Positions 1 through 12,204 are shown, counted from the first letter of the stretch. The stretch is 64,000 bases of DNA from Varroa destructor (GCF_002443255.2 NW_019211460.1:35907498-35971497); one strand, 5' to 3'. A program made the numbers and translations. The notes: generated from the letters alone by a model not told the origin.

Positions 1-239
1 CAAACAATTCCTTTCATACTCTTCACAGTGCCTATCTGTAAGAAAAAAAAAACCTACAATCAGTCAATTGCAAAAAATGGTTCTTTAATCTCCTAGGGGA
101 AAAATTCAAATCACATATGAGTTTTCATGTTATTGGGGCTGTTGTTACCGGACCTTACGCCTTTTTGGCCGCCTAATTCAATTATTTCATTATTGTATGC
201 TTGTTGATCAAGCTGAAACGAAAGTTCCCTGCGTTTTCT
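1..239. other. AT-rich flank, no feature recognised
   Basis: This stretch borders the mariner relic that follows. I see no open frame of interest, no repeat and no regulatory motif. The terminal inverted repeat of the mariner could lie in its right part, but I could not find a matching pair. Confidence 0.5.
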
Positions 240-299
240 AATCAATAGAAGATACGACATTTATTTATTCTAGTGATAATATGTTATGTTAATTGCACC

Positions 300-812
300 A
301 AATATTGTTTGTTGTTTCGCCGGAAATCGGCGGGTTTCATTTTGAAAAAATTCCCAACCACGTTTTGAGTCGTTGACCCGTATCGAAAGCAAGGCCACGA
401 AGGCTATTGTCAGGAAAACGGAAAAGGTTAAACTCGGTCAATACAAGGTCCGAAAAATGTAAAGGATGCAACAAGACCTCTTATTCGAAGTCCAGGAAGA
501 CAGTCTTCATGACGTTTGCCGTGTGTAACTTCACGTTGTCATCAAGTAGAATGACTTGACATACCCCCTTGAATAGCTTAGTTAGCTCGATGCGACCGAG
601 TCAAACGAACGTAACCGGCTAGTCGCAAAGGGCAATTCCCACAGTGTCTCACCAAACGTAAATGTAACCTTTTTTTTTATATGAAGATCTGGGTAAACTC
701 TAAACCTTGCCTTCTCTCCTTGGATCCACTTAGTCTGACCTTCGGTTCACATTGACGTACAGGTACTAGTTCTCGTCATTAATGACAACGTTGGGCAAAA
801 ATCCGTCACTGT
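300..812 (-). pseudogene. Mariner transposase, catalytic and C-terminal half (broken)
   Basis: This is the best preserved part of the mariner relic. In intact relatives it cuts and joins DNA at TA sites using three acidic residues spaced D...D(34)D. Here the first Asp is at 775-777 and the second at 538-540 (minus strand). The codon exactly 35 positions after the second is GAG (433-435), giving Glu in the context LTEFNLF where the family normally has SDY/TDF. In-frame stops interrupt it, for example at the Trp position just before EVLLHP. The identification rests on many short motifs in the right order and spacing, so the family call is firm even though no single open frame survives. The subfamily is not determined. 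Confidence 0.85.
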
Positions 813-1185
813 AGCCGTCGTGGCTTAATACCGGGCGATATACTTGGATGCAGCGTTATGCTTTTATCCCTAAGTGGATTAAGGGAGTCCATGGGATACC
901 CAAGCTCGAAATTTCTGTGTAAATTTAAAGGACTTAAGGTGCGGTTATGTGGTTGAAGCCCATATCTTTGGCCGATTCCCGACTTGTTTGTCGGCTGTCT
1001 TTTTTAAAAGATGTCTGCAGATAATTGGCCAGAGCACAAGGCAAGCTCTATGTATCGGGGCAGCATCTTCAAACTTGACAAACCCCTCTTGAAAAATCTT
1101 TCTACCGATGGAGTCACTCCTACTGTACACAAGGCAAATGTTTTGGGCTGGCAATCAGGACAAGCGCGGGAACTCTCTCCAGCAT

Positions 1186-1213
1186 ACACACACACACACA
1201 TATATATATATAT
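1186..1213. repeat. Compound microsatellite (AC)n(TA)n
   Basis: About seven AC units (1186-1200) run directly into about six TA units (1201-1213). The repeat lies inside or at the edge of the mariner relic's N-terminal end, so it postdates the decay or arose within it. Confidence 0.9.
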
Positions 1214-1270
1214 TGAATTACTTTAATCAATAATTTTGAAGTGGTATAAGTGTTCTAAAAGTAAGTTGAA

Positions 1271-2760
1271 ACGAAAAAAGACTTACGCCAACTTTAAGGA
1301 ACCAAAACTAGGAAAGGTACGAATACTTGTTCTGTTTTTCATGATATAGATTTTCTGCATTCTCCCTACAGTGTGTTTTAGAACTTCCACAAAATGGGCC
1401 AAAAGGTTATATAAGGGTATAATAAATGTAACTTACAATTTAGGGTTAGTTGTACAAAAAGACCTAAGCTTACTTTAATGCATGCCACTACCGTATCAAT
1501 AACAAAGACGAGATTCGGGAAAGAGTTTATGCAGAATAAACCAAAGGCCGTGTGCAGAGTATTTCTATACACATAGATATATATTAGACGCTAGTGTTTC
1601 TAACAATAATTTTTAGACCGAAAAACTTTCCATTAGTTCATCATAATTCCGTGTTGTACGATTTATCTGATTTTATCTGCCGCAGACGCGATTATAACAT
1701 CAAGTGAACATCACTGCAGCGAACGCACGGAACTTCGTGAAAAATTAAAACTATGCACGAACCACATAAAAGCTTTTTTAAAAGATTTACTTTATATAGC
1801 CCCATGAGTGAGTTTAGCGTTCATAGAGCTTTTCTCTATCTTATCTAACTATGTTTAACGTTAATATAAGTTACGTACAGGATACTTGCAGTCTTTCTGC
1901 TCCTATAGATTGGATTAGTTGATCACGTTTGATCACCATAAACATTCACTTCAATCGGTACTAACGTACGATTGTTCCCTAGCAAAATTTGCTACCAACT
2001 CAACTTTTTAGGTACTTTATGCTGCAACTGCGAGTAAGCATAAATTGGCGCCATATTTACGTGTAATATCTAAAAATATTCAAAAATTCACCAAAAACCA
2101 AACTGTCAATTCTCAAACATGAACATTTAATATTTTCGCTACGACGGTACTTTGAATACCATAATAAATAGCATTGGTTAGAGTATTCGAAGATGGGTAA
2201 GGTGGGTGGTTAAATCTGTCATAAAGGCAATCACAAAAACATGGAGCGCTCCTTGATTTAAGTACTTACCTAATAATTTTACTTAAAAAAAAATCTAATT
2301 ATTAGCTAGCTCAGCCTCTATATACGTATTTGGCTTGAAAAGTGGTTCAGCAGTGATTGTGTGACCGCAGCTAGACCTCTCTTATTTTGATGTATATAAA
2401 CGTACTTTTCGCTTGCTTGCTTTCCGACCCTTTGCCAGCTTCGGATGTAATTACCTCGACAGTGCCCTAACTGGCGCAGAATGTCATCATCATTAGGAAA
2501 TCATTCTGAAAATCATCATCGTCTGCCATAGCAACAGCAGCACATCGGTATAATTGCGTTGATGGATTAGAGTTGTTGCAAAGCGTAATCTGTCTAGAAG
2601 AATACTTAGGGGAAGAATTACGTCTAAGATAAATCTGCAGCGTTTGCAAGGATCGACTGCAATGTAACTGGTGGGGTGGAGCCGCCCACCGTAATTATGT
2701 TCGATTGCCTTCTTTTTCAGTGACACAAATGTGACATTCTGCTCGTAGAGGCTGCGTGAA
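1271..2760. other. AT-rich non-coding stretch
   Basis: I see no recognisable gene, RNA or element. Open frames are short and lie on both strands. A few ATG-initiated frames of 60-77 codons near 2467-2726 on the minus strand overlap each other in different frames and look like chance. Confidence 0.5.
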
Positions 2761-2779
2761 GACTGCTGCCGCTGCAGTC
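2761..2779. other. Small perfect hairpin
   Basis: GACTGC and GCAGTC form a 6-bp stem round a 7-nt loop. It lies 60 bp upstream of the much longer hairpin at 2839-2884, in a locally GC-rich patch. On its own it would be unremarkable. Confidence 0.5.
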
Positions 2780-2838
2780 TGCGTCATCGCTGTGACACAA
2801 AGGAGTCAACGCTAATAGGGGCAGGTCACCGTAGAAGA

Positions 2839-2884
2839 GCGCCCCCCTGACTCTTCTGCGCCCCGCAGAAGAGTCAGGGGGCGC
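2839..2884. repeat. Long GC-rich inverted repeat (21-bp stem, 3-nt loop)
   Basis: The arm 2839-2860 pairs with 2864-2884 over 21 base pairs, with one unpaired C (2842) and a CCC loop. The inner 13 pairs (TGACTCTTCTGCG and its complement) are perfect, followed by five G:C pairs and GCG/CGC. A stem this long with almost no loop would extrude as a cruciform or fold tightly in RNA. The loop is too short, and the stem too GC-rich and perfect, for a typical animal pre-miRNA. It may be a palindrome made by a replication template switch, or the core of a foldback element. Nothing around it identifies a family. Confidence 0.85.
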
Positions 2885-2889
2885 AAAGG

Positions 2890-4960
2890 GGTGTTGTCAC
2901 TGTGTCGCAAGCAAGTTAGGGTGGCACTGATTTAGGCGTTCAAAGTTTAAAAAGAGGGTAGCCTTATAACGAAGTGGCTGCTGGCGGTGGCGATAAGAGA
3001 TGTCCTGGTAGTGAGAAAAAGGCTACAAGTAGCACACGCAAACCGACAGCAGCAACTGACTAAAAAAGGTCACATTTATTGTCTGGGGTAACGAGAAGCT
3101 GATTTGCTGTCGTCATTGCTTCTTAAACTGGATGCGGTTGTCAAGCAACAGGCACTTAGGATTAGAATTAAAGCTATCACTAAACTGTCTATTATATGTC
3201 ATTCTAAAAAAATTAAATATAATTGATTTGCGCCTTTTAAAGAAAAATAACTGTCTAGGTATTAGCTTACATTGAAGGAGACTGGAACGTCGCTTTTGAG
3301 TTGTAAATTCGTTATTATTTGGTACACTTATGTTAATGGGTGGCTATTTCTTTTGTTCTGGGCGCCGTTTATCTAGTTGTCTTGAAAAGTGCCGCTACAT
3401 CAGCTACTAGTGGCCCAGACAAACAGCTGGTGATTTCAACTAACACGCACACAATGGAGATAAACCCAGCGCCATCATCCTCCATCCCCACAGTCGCCGA
3501 CTTTCCGATTATGTTCGTTATCTAAAAACTTGCTCTTTTTCTGTTTATTCAAGCATTTAGATTTAGATTCTAAAACGTTTCCCAGCAAATTGACATAGTT
3601 CTTTTTTATCAAAAACATTAACACCGTTTTCCGACGTAAAAGTTTCAAACGTTACTATTAAGTGTCTTTACATTAACAACAAGTCATAACAGTGTTGCTA
3701 AATCGATTTTTCAAATAGATTTTAAATTACAACAGGCACAATCAATGTCCCATTTCGTCTTACTGATTGTCTACTTCAAGAACAATAGCATGTTCTATTT
3801 ATAGCAAAACTTAAACTTAGGTTCTTTAGTGCTTAGCCTATTTCCGGCATGAAGTCTCCTAGAGACGGCTACCGCTCTGGCACATCATGGCACGCTCCGT
3901 ACCTCCATGTGCCGTTCTAATACTGCTGATATATGGTAGCATCGTTCGTTTGATGCAAGATGTCACTTCCTTCCAAATTAGGTCAATAACAATCTGCTAT
4001 CTTATATCGAGTCGATCACAAAAGACTATTAAGCAAAATGCCAGTTTTCAGTATCGAGCCCCCTGCGTATAAGTTTAATGCCGAAACGATTGGGGTCTGG
4101 ACCTCCGATCTTATTCAGAGATATTCTTCAAATCCATTAATATGCGAATTGAAAAATCAGGATACGAAGCATCATCAGCAGACGAAACTCGATGAATGTT
4201 TATCTCATGTATTCAGTTATCGGTAATAATAAATCTTATTAGAGCATAACGAGTTTAGCTACTGCTGAAAATTGACATGCAGTGATGAAGTTTTTGCTCC
4301 TCGACGACTAAACTGCTGGCGGAATCCTTTGAAGGTCAATGGGAGGACCGGGTGAGAAAGTCTTCAGACAAAAGACGAGTATTGCGGTTAATTGAAGAAA
4401 AGAAACTGGGAGGTTGAAGACTACCGACGACGTAACTGTAGCAAGCGGTTTACAAAGTTACTGTGATTATGGAAGGTTTAAATAAAACATGGTACGGATA
4501 ATGCTTTTTTGCGTGCTCGATATAAGACTTTTCGAAACGAAGGAGAACACTGAAGATGAATAGCTGAGGAAAATCTAGTACCACATGTGCTCCAATCTAC
4601 TTATATTGCTAAAAAGATTTCGCACAGAACATACTCGGATCTTAAAATACAGATTTCGATTTTCGCCGTTTATTATGAGACTACCCTACAGAGTAGCACA
4701 CGCGTCCTGTTTTGTTGGTACATTACAAACAAGATGACAACCGCCGTACTCAAGGTAGGCTACTTGCTAAGCTAGTGACGCCAGTCCGCTTATTGGACAT
4801 TCGAATGGTGAAATTTCATTGTTTGCTTTCCGTAGACATCCAAGACAGTTCCATTCCATCCTTGAGTTTTCCTAGTTCAGCATAGCACCGTGCATCCGAG
4901 ATTATATGAGACGTCGACTCTGACAAAGTTAGTGAACTCCGCTCATATTTGGGGATCTTT
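2890..4960. other. Non-coding stretch, no element recognised
   Basis: The sequence is AT-rich with short frames of about 60 codons on the plus strand (3340-3525, 3887-4072, 4038-4226, 4587-4775). They show no recognisable domain and do not join into a longer product. I see nothing else. Confidence 0.5.
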
Positions 4961-4973
4961 CGAAAAAAGAAAT

Positions 4974-5034
4974 TCCGCTAGTTGACGATGTGGTGCGTTT
5001 TGCGCACCAGTGATACTCTGTGGTACTAAGCGGA
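4974..5034. other. Nested inverted repeats
   Basis: An inner stem TGGTGCG (4991-4997) / CGCACCA (5003-5009) with a 5-nt loop is enclosed by TCCGCTAGT (4974-4982) and ACTAAGCGGA (5025-5034), which pair with one bulged base. The arrangement could fold as a branched structure, but the outer stem is short enough to be chance. Confidence 0.4.
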
Positions 5035-5039
5035 GTGCG

Positions 5040-6265
5040 CGCAGAGTTCACTACAAAGTACTGAAGAAACTTTTTGTTTGTGGATGTCAAGCAATTTTTG
5101 GAAAGGTAATTTACTGGGAGCGTATGAGACCGCCGCGGAAAAAGTAACGCATAACGCCGTCTCGTAAAAAGTGGCTCGCGATCACCAAGAATGCAATTAT
5201 TTCAAAAACTTGCTTCAATCAATGAAACTTGTGCTATAATTTTGTGTCGTAGAAAGGCCTCGTTCAAATGGGTGCCTAGTTGATTAGCCCTACAGCTTAA
5301 CCTGCCAAAAAATAGAATCTTTAAGCCTATCTCATGCTACCAATCACAAGCAATTCAGCGTTGTGCATGCCGCAGTGAAACAAAGTCCGATGACAAATAA
5401 CTTAACGTCGTCCTATAATTTTCTTCTCCAAGAAGACACATTCTAAATCAAGAAGAGCGCCTACTCGCTTAAATTATATGTTTCACAATATTCTAGCGGC
5501 GGTGTCAAGTAAATTTGTAGCGTTAAAGTATCCAAAAATCTAAATAAAGAAATGCTTTTCGTTACAGCTTTGTGAATTTAAAATATATGATGGACAATCG
5601 ACCGACTTATCGTGCCGAAGGTTCATATCATACGCGGAAGAATCACGCGGACCAGACAGAATGCATGCTATTGCACGTTGGAAGACGAGATATTGAATGC
5701 AGCACAGAAATTCAGGATTGACTGGGTATGTAGATTTATCTTTCAGTTAAATGATAGACGTAAATTGCACATAATCTATATATATATATATATATATTGT
5801 CCTTATATTATATATCGCATCGTAAATTATAAAAGAATACAGACATCAGGCATATATATAAACAACCACTTGAGAAATCCGGCACGTATACTATCGGAGA
5901 TTCTTCCTTGACAGATCTGCTAGCATTAAATAATATTAAGCTTTTTCCTAGAGAGAGCTTCTATAATTAGAACAGAATCTTATTGAATTTGGATGTGACA
6001 TTATGGATGGAAATCTCGTGACTAGCAAAGACACGTTTTTCGGAAGTGCTTGCTGTCAACATTTGATGTGTTCGTTTAAGTGTCGTAAGGAGCGCGCAGT
6101 ATCATGTCCTACAACACAAGACATTATTTTTGCCAACAACAAGTTAAAAACGAGAAGTTCAATAGAAAATCATCGCCCAAACTAATAAATGACGCATTTA
6201 GGAAGCTCTTGCCAAAACATGCTAAGGGGAGGTAACTGGCATGTTCGTTTGATTGCTTTCCGTGC
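5040..6265. other. AT-rich non-coding stretch with a (TA)n tract
   Basis: No gene or element is recognised. A (TA)n microsatellite of about 21 bp occupies 5777-5797. It lies inside an open frame of 99 codons (5612-5911), where it encodes alternating Tyr and Ile, which argues against that frame being real. Confidence 0.5.
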
Positions 6266-6270
6266 ACAGG

Positions 6271-6319
6271 TACCGGCCATAATAAGAACACTGCTCTTGC
6301 GTACTTATTATGGCCGATA
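6271..6319. ncRNA. Candidate small hairpin RNA (pre-miRNA-like)
   Basis: The arm 6274-6286 (CGGCCATAATAAG) is the exact complement of 6304-6316, giving 13 perfect pairs. Across single mismatches the pairing continues outward at 6271-6272/6318-6319 and 6266-6267/6323-6324, and inward at 6288-6289/6301-6302. The 17-nt loop and the interrupted stem resemble an animal microRNA precursor, though the stem is at the short end. No known miRNA seed was recognised in either arm. It may equally be a fortuitous or transposon-derived inverted repeat. Confidence 0.35.
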
Positions 6320-6329
6320 TAAGTTTTTA

Positions 6330-8575
6330 ATAGAATACCGTTGTGCACTACCATCTTATGCACAGCAAACGCGTTGTTGTTCTATCATTAAGCACCAAAG
6401 GAACCCAAAGGGATGATTTCGATTTCTAATTGTTTCCTGGATGCAGGACGCGTTTGTTCAACTCGGCAGCTTGTTTTACTAACCAATCAGTTTGCCAAAG
6501 AGTTTACCACTGTTGTCAACAGTTTCTATTAATCTGTTTATTACCCACAATCAAATGCCAAAATGGGCGCAGGCAGAAAGAGCTTGAAACATTGTTTTCA
6601 CACAGCATTTTCAGCGGACACATCTACATCAATAAACCCGAATAAAGTAGTATCAATTTTGGCATGGAATTGTTACTAGGACGATGTAAAGCGAATAATT
6701 TTTCTCGCCAAATATTAGCGTCAAAGCTTTACCATTACAGTTAACTATTTATTAAACGGCCTACGTTCAAAGCCAAAAAATGGTAAGCCAATCTGACTGT
6801 TTCGAACCACTGCCACCCTCTCTTTTCCTCGTAGATTCTGCCCGAATAGCCGAACACCGCATTTTACTCAATGGTCCAATTGACTTGACTAAATGAGCCA
6901 CGTTTCTGCGATAGGCATTTACTGCTAAGAGGCGGCAAGGACGATTGCAATCTCTGTTTTATCCTCTCCTGTCCTTATCGCTTTGATTCGTTCTCCTTTT
7001 TTTTGGCCCCCGCTACGGACAAAACTCTTCCGTGCCGCTATCACTTTCACTGTCAAATTGAGCCAGCGATGAGATGAAAATCTAAACAGATTGAACCGCA
7101 TCGGAAGCTACGAGGATTTGCTCACCTCGTCTAAGCCTCTTGTTCGCCACTGGTGTGGCCGTCGGCGCACAATGAAAGACATCTCAGTAGATTGATTTTA
7201 TGGTACCATCAAGCAATGGCTACTTCATTTCAAATCAGTTTATTGGACGGATGAGGCGTAAAAAGCTCTGCTTGTCAGATGCTGTGCGAATAAAATTAGT
7301 AAACAGAAAAACCTGTCCTAATAAATTTATCAGGCATGACTGCTTTTAGCGGCAGAAAACAGGTTTTACACCCTATGCATAATAAGGTCAAAGGCAAAAC
7401 AGCTTTTTTAGACTGTCATCTTCATTACACCGATGATAGGGTAGGCTTTTTAAAAATAGTACAGATAACTTTTCAGAGCTCGAATTATTGACCCTAGCGT
7501 ATTTAGTGTCTCACATATAACGTACCTTTTTACTATAGCTATTGACAGAAAAAATTATTAGCTTTGGAATAGCATTTGGTATTTTTTTTCTAGTAATAAA
7601 AATGAGAAAATTAATTTTTGACACTACGAAGAACCTCTTCGGATGTTTTGTGCCTAGAAATGCTCGCCGGAGAGTAGCAGGAATTGATGAGTAATAGTAG
7701 ACAGGCAGGCCCGAATGCATCAACGTACACAAATGTCACATATGTCAAAATTTTAAACTAATTATTTTGAATTTTAGCTCCGTTTGACTAACGTGAATAT
7801 AATAATTTGACGATATTCTTTCTGTTTTATTATCTCTACTTTACTGATTTAGACCTCATGTATACTAATTATCATTAATTAATCAAAGATATTTCAAAAC
7901 ACGCTAAATCATGCAACGCTTGAGGTAGTATATGCGTCTTTCTACATCTAGGTACACTTGAGAATATAGATGCACTTAAAGAGTAGAACTACGAAAGATC
8001 AGAAAAATACTTCTATCTTCCCGAAAAATTGTTATCAAACGATAGATTCTGACGACATACATGCCTTTAAGAGACAGTAACCAAATGAGAGAGATCTAGA
8101 CATTGCTATTTGTTTCATTTCTACATAAACGTGCGCGTTGTTTGCTGATAATAATAACGATTGAATGCGCTGATGTTGCACGGACTTCAAGCTACAATAC
8201 GTCCCAGTAGAGATGTCACATCTCTTCTAGAAATCTTTAAGTATTTAGTCATCTAAACTTCTCTCAATTGATTCATAAACGTTATTTATATAATGCCTGC
8301 TTAACTGACTACCAGTAGAGGCTCATGAGATGTTTCGCACGGCGTAATGGAAAGGTATGTCTGTACCGACTTTATCAATGGGTTCTCATTCAGTTAGAAA
8401 AAAAAACATAGTTCCATTTTGAATTTAACGAGCGCACCCTTGCACGCGACGTCCGATACGTAAAAATCAGTCAGCCTTAACACCTACTCTTATCGGTATG
8501 GTCGTTATGGCAATACCCAGCGTCAAAAGCAAATACCGCGATGGTTACGTTGCCGTCCTTTAGTAGCTCAAAATA
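6330..8575. other. AT-rich non-coding stretch
   Basis: I see no gene, RNA or mobile element. Motifs resembling miRNA seeds (a let-7-like start near 7920 and a miR-71-like start near 7171) have no complementary arm nearby and are not annotated. Confidence 0.5.
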
Positions 8576-8580
8576 TATTT

Positions 8581-9130
8581 GTGTGTCCAAGCGTGTGCCA
8601 ACGTTACTATTGCTACATGATGTGTGTGTTTACGTATTGTGCTAAGATACCTATGAGCTCCATTGGGAGCCTGGGTTGGTCCTACAACTATTCCAGCGGT
8701 GCCTGCAGCGAAGCTGACGCTGCTGCAGCCGCTGCCGGTTGGATGTTAGCAAAACTGGACAATTTCCTACGGGCGGATGTTCATGAAATGTGCCGGAGGC
8801 TGTACGGGTTTGTCCGGCCATATAGCCGGATGATAGCGGTTAGGTAGAGCGAAACCGGTTCGCGCCTTCCCTTATTCGTCTTTGCTTGCTGCATTACACG
8901 TTCGGTTAACAGCAGCAAGAAAACAAAAAGGACAGACGGCGGCCGCTGTATAGTGCAGAGTTAATATCACAAACGTTGAGGTAGGCGCCCCAGGCCACAG
9001 AAATACGACAGCGCCCATTCGCTGCCCTCTGCCCCTTTATCTCACCCATGCGCTCGCTGATGCAGCGCAGAGCCCTCACTGCAACAATCGGGGATACGAA
9101 TCGACGAGTTCCCAGGCCGCACCTACTGCG
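8581..9130. other. GC-richer block with an alanine-coding frame, function unknown
   Basis: This block is visibly richer in G and C than its surroundings. A plus-strand frame at 8581-8847 (88 codons) starts with a Cys/Tyr-rich segment, has an alanine run from GCTGCTGCAGCC triplets near 8720, and ends in a basic tail. I recognise no domain, and the frame is within what chance gives. The rest (about 8940-9130) carries several CpG dinucleotides and pyrimidine-rich tracts. It could be an exon or promoter of an unseen gene, but nothing proves it. Confidence 0.25.
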
Positions 9131-9139
9131 GTTGAACGT

Positions 9140-11385
9140 TGCAATGACAAAAGAACAAACGCCGTCTTAGTCATGTCGATTAGATGGTTACGAGGATATA
9201 ATGACACAGAGCATTAACAATTTACAAACGGCTATCTGGAAATGTGCCATTGTGCTTTGAACTAACGAGGCCCCTGTGTATTATTCTGGAAAAGAATCAC
9301 TTACTGTTATAAACTGTTCTAATTAGTGTTATGAACTGGGCGTTTGGCATCGTAATTATGTTTAAAATCATAACTAGACTAAAATGGCTTGCTAATCAGC
9401 TGTGTACTTCTCATCCGAAATGTTGCATGTCACGACTGAGGATACGGCTTACGCCAAATTTTCATCTACGTAATCGTTGAAATATCCAGAAACAAGCAGC
9501 ACACTTTAGGTTCGCAATAGGATTTACAGCGAGGTAGGCCTGATGCCGCTAAATAGGACAGGTCATAACATGAGCGGATAACATTTTCAGCCATAGGATG
9601 GTAGGATTTCGGCGCCATTTGTAACACTTCTGAATCAACTTAATCCCTGCCATTTGGCCGAAGATCCTATACGGTGTCGCTCGCGTCGTTAGGTTCCGCT
9701 GTTACTGCAACTTGTCCTACTCGCTGTTTACTTCCATCAGCCTCGCTAGTTCCTTCTGTCGGCGTTAGCCATCAAAGTTCACTCGATCGAGTAACTTACC
9801 CATCCATGTATGTGCATGTGCATACATCTATATACAAATCTTATTCAAATCTGCATTGAATAGCGTACTCGAAGCAGCAATAATACAATTCCTTTATACA
9901 ATGGTATATACTCGAGCGTGAGGATTATGTCTTTTGCCAGATTAAGCTGACTTGATATTATACCAACGTACTTATAAATCTAATCATTTCAAGCTGTGCG
10001 AAAACACGGCTACGGTTATCTTTTTCAAAGTATTATACCTCTTCGAAACAGGCTTTGAGGGGTGGGGGTCATAAACGAGCTTTCTGAGAATATGATATGG
10101 CTGGCTGTATACGCTATTCTGTTTTTTCTAACAAAGGAACATTTCTTTTAGAAACCCACATAGGCTAGCGATTTACTATAATCGAACTAGTTTTAAAGGG
10201 TAGGATTATCCGAGACCTCTAGGTACTTGTTTCGTATGTTATCAAACTGTATAGAAGAAATATAACCAGCCCATATTTACATATATATATAACCAGCGGA
10301 GCCACTTTCTGGATTATATTTTCCAGGACAGACCAAAAGCAAATTACGTTTTATAGAACTCACAGTACTGAGTTATATTACATGATCATTTCGGAAGGCA
10401 TATAAGCCGCTACCCTTTGGATGTATACGAAGTAGACTAGTGTCGATTGGTGATTTGATGGAGAAACAAACAGAACAGATGAAAGTCTCAGGGTATATTA
10501 GGAGTGTGTATTTGTGTAAATATAGGTCAAGGTGAATTAAGGCATCGTATTTTCACTGCTATCATTCCATAATCACAGCCCCTTGTCGACCGACGATCAT
10601 TTTCCTCGTGCTTTGTTAAATGAATGCGTTTTTCGCCCATAAGATCCCATCTCGGATTTGCGAAGCATCACCTTTAGAACCTATGTAAGCTAAGTAGCAG
10701 GTAATAAATGCCTTAGATGAATAATTTTTCAAACCTTGACGCACTATTTTAGTCATTAAGGTGGAAGAATCTTTGTAAAGCACACGGGTCTGATATTCTT
10801 CAACGGTCGTATTGCGCAAATTTCAGTTCACATAACATCACAGTCTTTTTCGCCTCTTATGATATACACGGTATTTTGTAGAAATATTTGGATGCTTTTC
10901 TAAGCAATCACAAAAAGACTGTATCTACGACTAAAAATAAGGGCTAGTTAACTAGCTTTTCGAGGTGGCTTCCAACCAAAAATATAAAAAGAACCTTTCT
11001 GATGGCCTGATGATGACTATGGCGACGATAGAATTAATGATGACGACGGTGACGAGAACAGGTGTACTTCTCATTTAGGGATCAAAAATAGAATCGGTAT
11101 GTTTCTCTATTGAAGCAGCTGAAGTTACAGATGATCAAAATTAACCACGTTTTTTTGTAGTAATGATACTCTCGTTGAACGCAACATGTTTCCATTACCA
11201 GCATCATTGTTATTGCCACACACTGTTTGCCCAAAATGTTCCGCGCAAAATAGATCATCTTCAAATTCTATCGCCCCTTAGAAAGAGGATTACTCGTCTG
11301 ATCTCAGGGTTAGTCTCATCACTTTACGCACAGCGAATAAGCGTTTGCTTCTGAAAAACTGGACCTTTCTACGGCAAACTCGTCA
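9140..11385. other. AT-rich non-coding stretch
   Basis: No feature can be supported. A minus-strand frame at 10616-10819 (67 codons) reads smoothly but shows no domain I recognise. A near-palindrome built from TATGTGCA repeats lies near 9806-9830. Confidence 0.45.
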
Positions 11386-11389
11386 GAGG

Positions 11390-12200
11390 CCTAGCAGTCA
11401 CTGCGCGCTTGCTAGAGAGCAGACTATCCCTCTTCTCTCAGGCATCTTAGTATTCCGAGATTGCTTCCGTCGTTGGCGTACTTTGCTAGTAGGAGTTAGT
11501 ACTACAATCTACTACTACTAGTACTACTGATGCGATATAAAGGGTCCCGCGTTTCTGTCGGCTTGGGTCCTTCCTCACGTCAATGGAAGAAGACGCGCAG
11601 TTTCCGTCTAGCATGCCAAGTAGTATTAGGGAGGCAGCAGCAGCAACACTAGTAGGAAACGGCACAGACAGATCCTGTCAAGGTCCACAGCTCCAAGTTG
11701 TAACTCTGGACATGTCTTGTACTAGCTTTAGCGTTTTCAGTGGTCCGTCAGTGGAGGAAAAGGGAAAGCAGAGAACATAGCAACAACGGAAAACGAGGCG
11801 CTGCCTGCCAGCAACTGCCTCTAACCAGCAGTCGCGTTCGAGGCCATTGTGGGTCTGGCCGTTCGTTCCCAGTCGGCCAGCTTGTCAGTTGGCTGCTGCG
11901 TGAAAGCACAGGTTTATGTTCGTGATGGCCATGCTCAGTGGTCGGCGAACGCGCAACGCCGTTCGCCTGAACGGTCCGGGCCGAAATGTCTGTCGAGGGA
12001 AGAGAGTTGCAGTGGAGGTGGGAACGAACGGCAAGAAAAGGCAACGTCGTTAGCAATCAGTCCCCTCACTACAAAGACCGAACTGACAAGCACTGCATGG
12101 TGATGGTGATGGTAATACACCGACAATGATACACAGCACTCGTCGCTACTACTGATGCCGCTAGCTCTCAGTAGGAGCAGCAGCAATATTTTGACGTGTC
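11390..12200. other. GC-richer block with triplet repeats, function unknown
   Basis: It contains CTA and ACT triplet runs (11507-11532), CAGCAGCAGC (11635-11645) and a TGATGG run (12100-12115). Overlapping frames of 65-102 codons exist on both strands (for example 11583-11780 plus and 11748-12056 minus). Having them on both strands at once is the pattern of base composition rather than of a gene. A coding exon or regulatory island remains possible. Confidence 0.25.
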
Positions 12201-12204
12201 CTAC

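Larger units (their letters stand above)
240..1270 (-). mobile_element. Degenerate Tc1/mariner-family (mariner) transposon relic
   Basis: On the minus strand, pieces of a mariner transposase can be read in the correct order despite frameshifts and stops. Near 1050-1110 is KIFQEGFVKFEDA, the counterpart of the family's FxxGRxxxEDxPRSGRP segment between the helix-turn-helix regions. About 265 nt further on (772-777) is INDEN, the first catalytic Asp region (usually TGDE). Next come YLYVN and VDPRREK. LLDDN-HTANV at 517-547 carries the second catalytic Asp at 538-540. Then come EVLLHP and FNLFRF, and finally FFKMKPADF near 315-350 at the C-terminus. The gap between the first and second Asp is about 44 nt shorter than in intact relatives. 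The element is about 1 kb, against 1.3 kb for intact mariners. The outer limits are estimates because I found no terminal inverted repeats. It is certainly dead. Confidence 0.85.

Noticed and set aside
5612..5911. 99-codon plus-strand frame as a gene
   Set aside because: It runs through a (TA)n microsatellite, and removing that leaves only short unremarkable frames.
7171..7200. miR-71-like start TGAAAGACAT
   Set aside because: Sequence beyond the first ten bases diverges and there is no pairing arm within 100 bp.
7920..7960. let-7-like start TGAGGTAGTA
   Set aside because: The rest of the mature sequence does not match and no complementary arm is present to form the hairpin.
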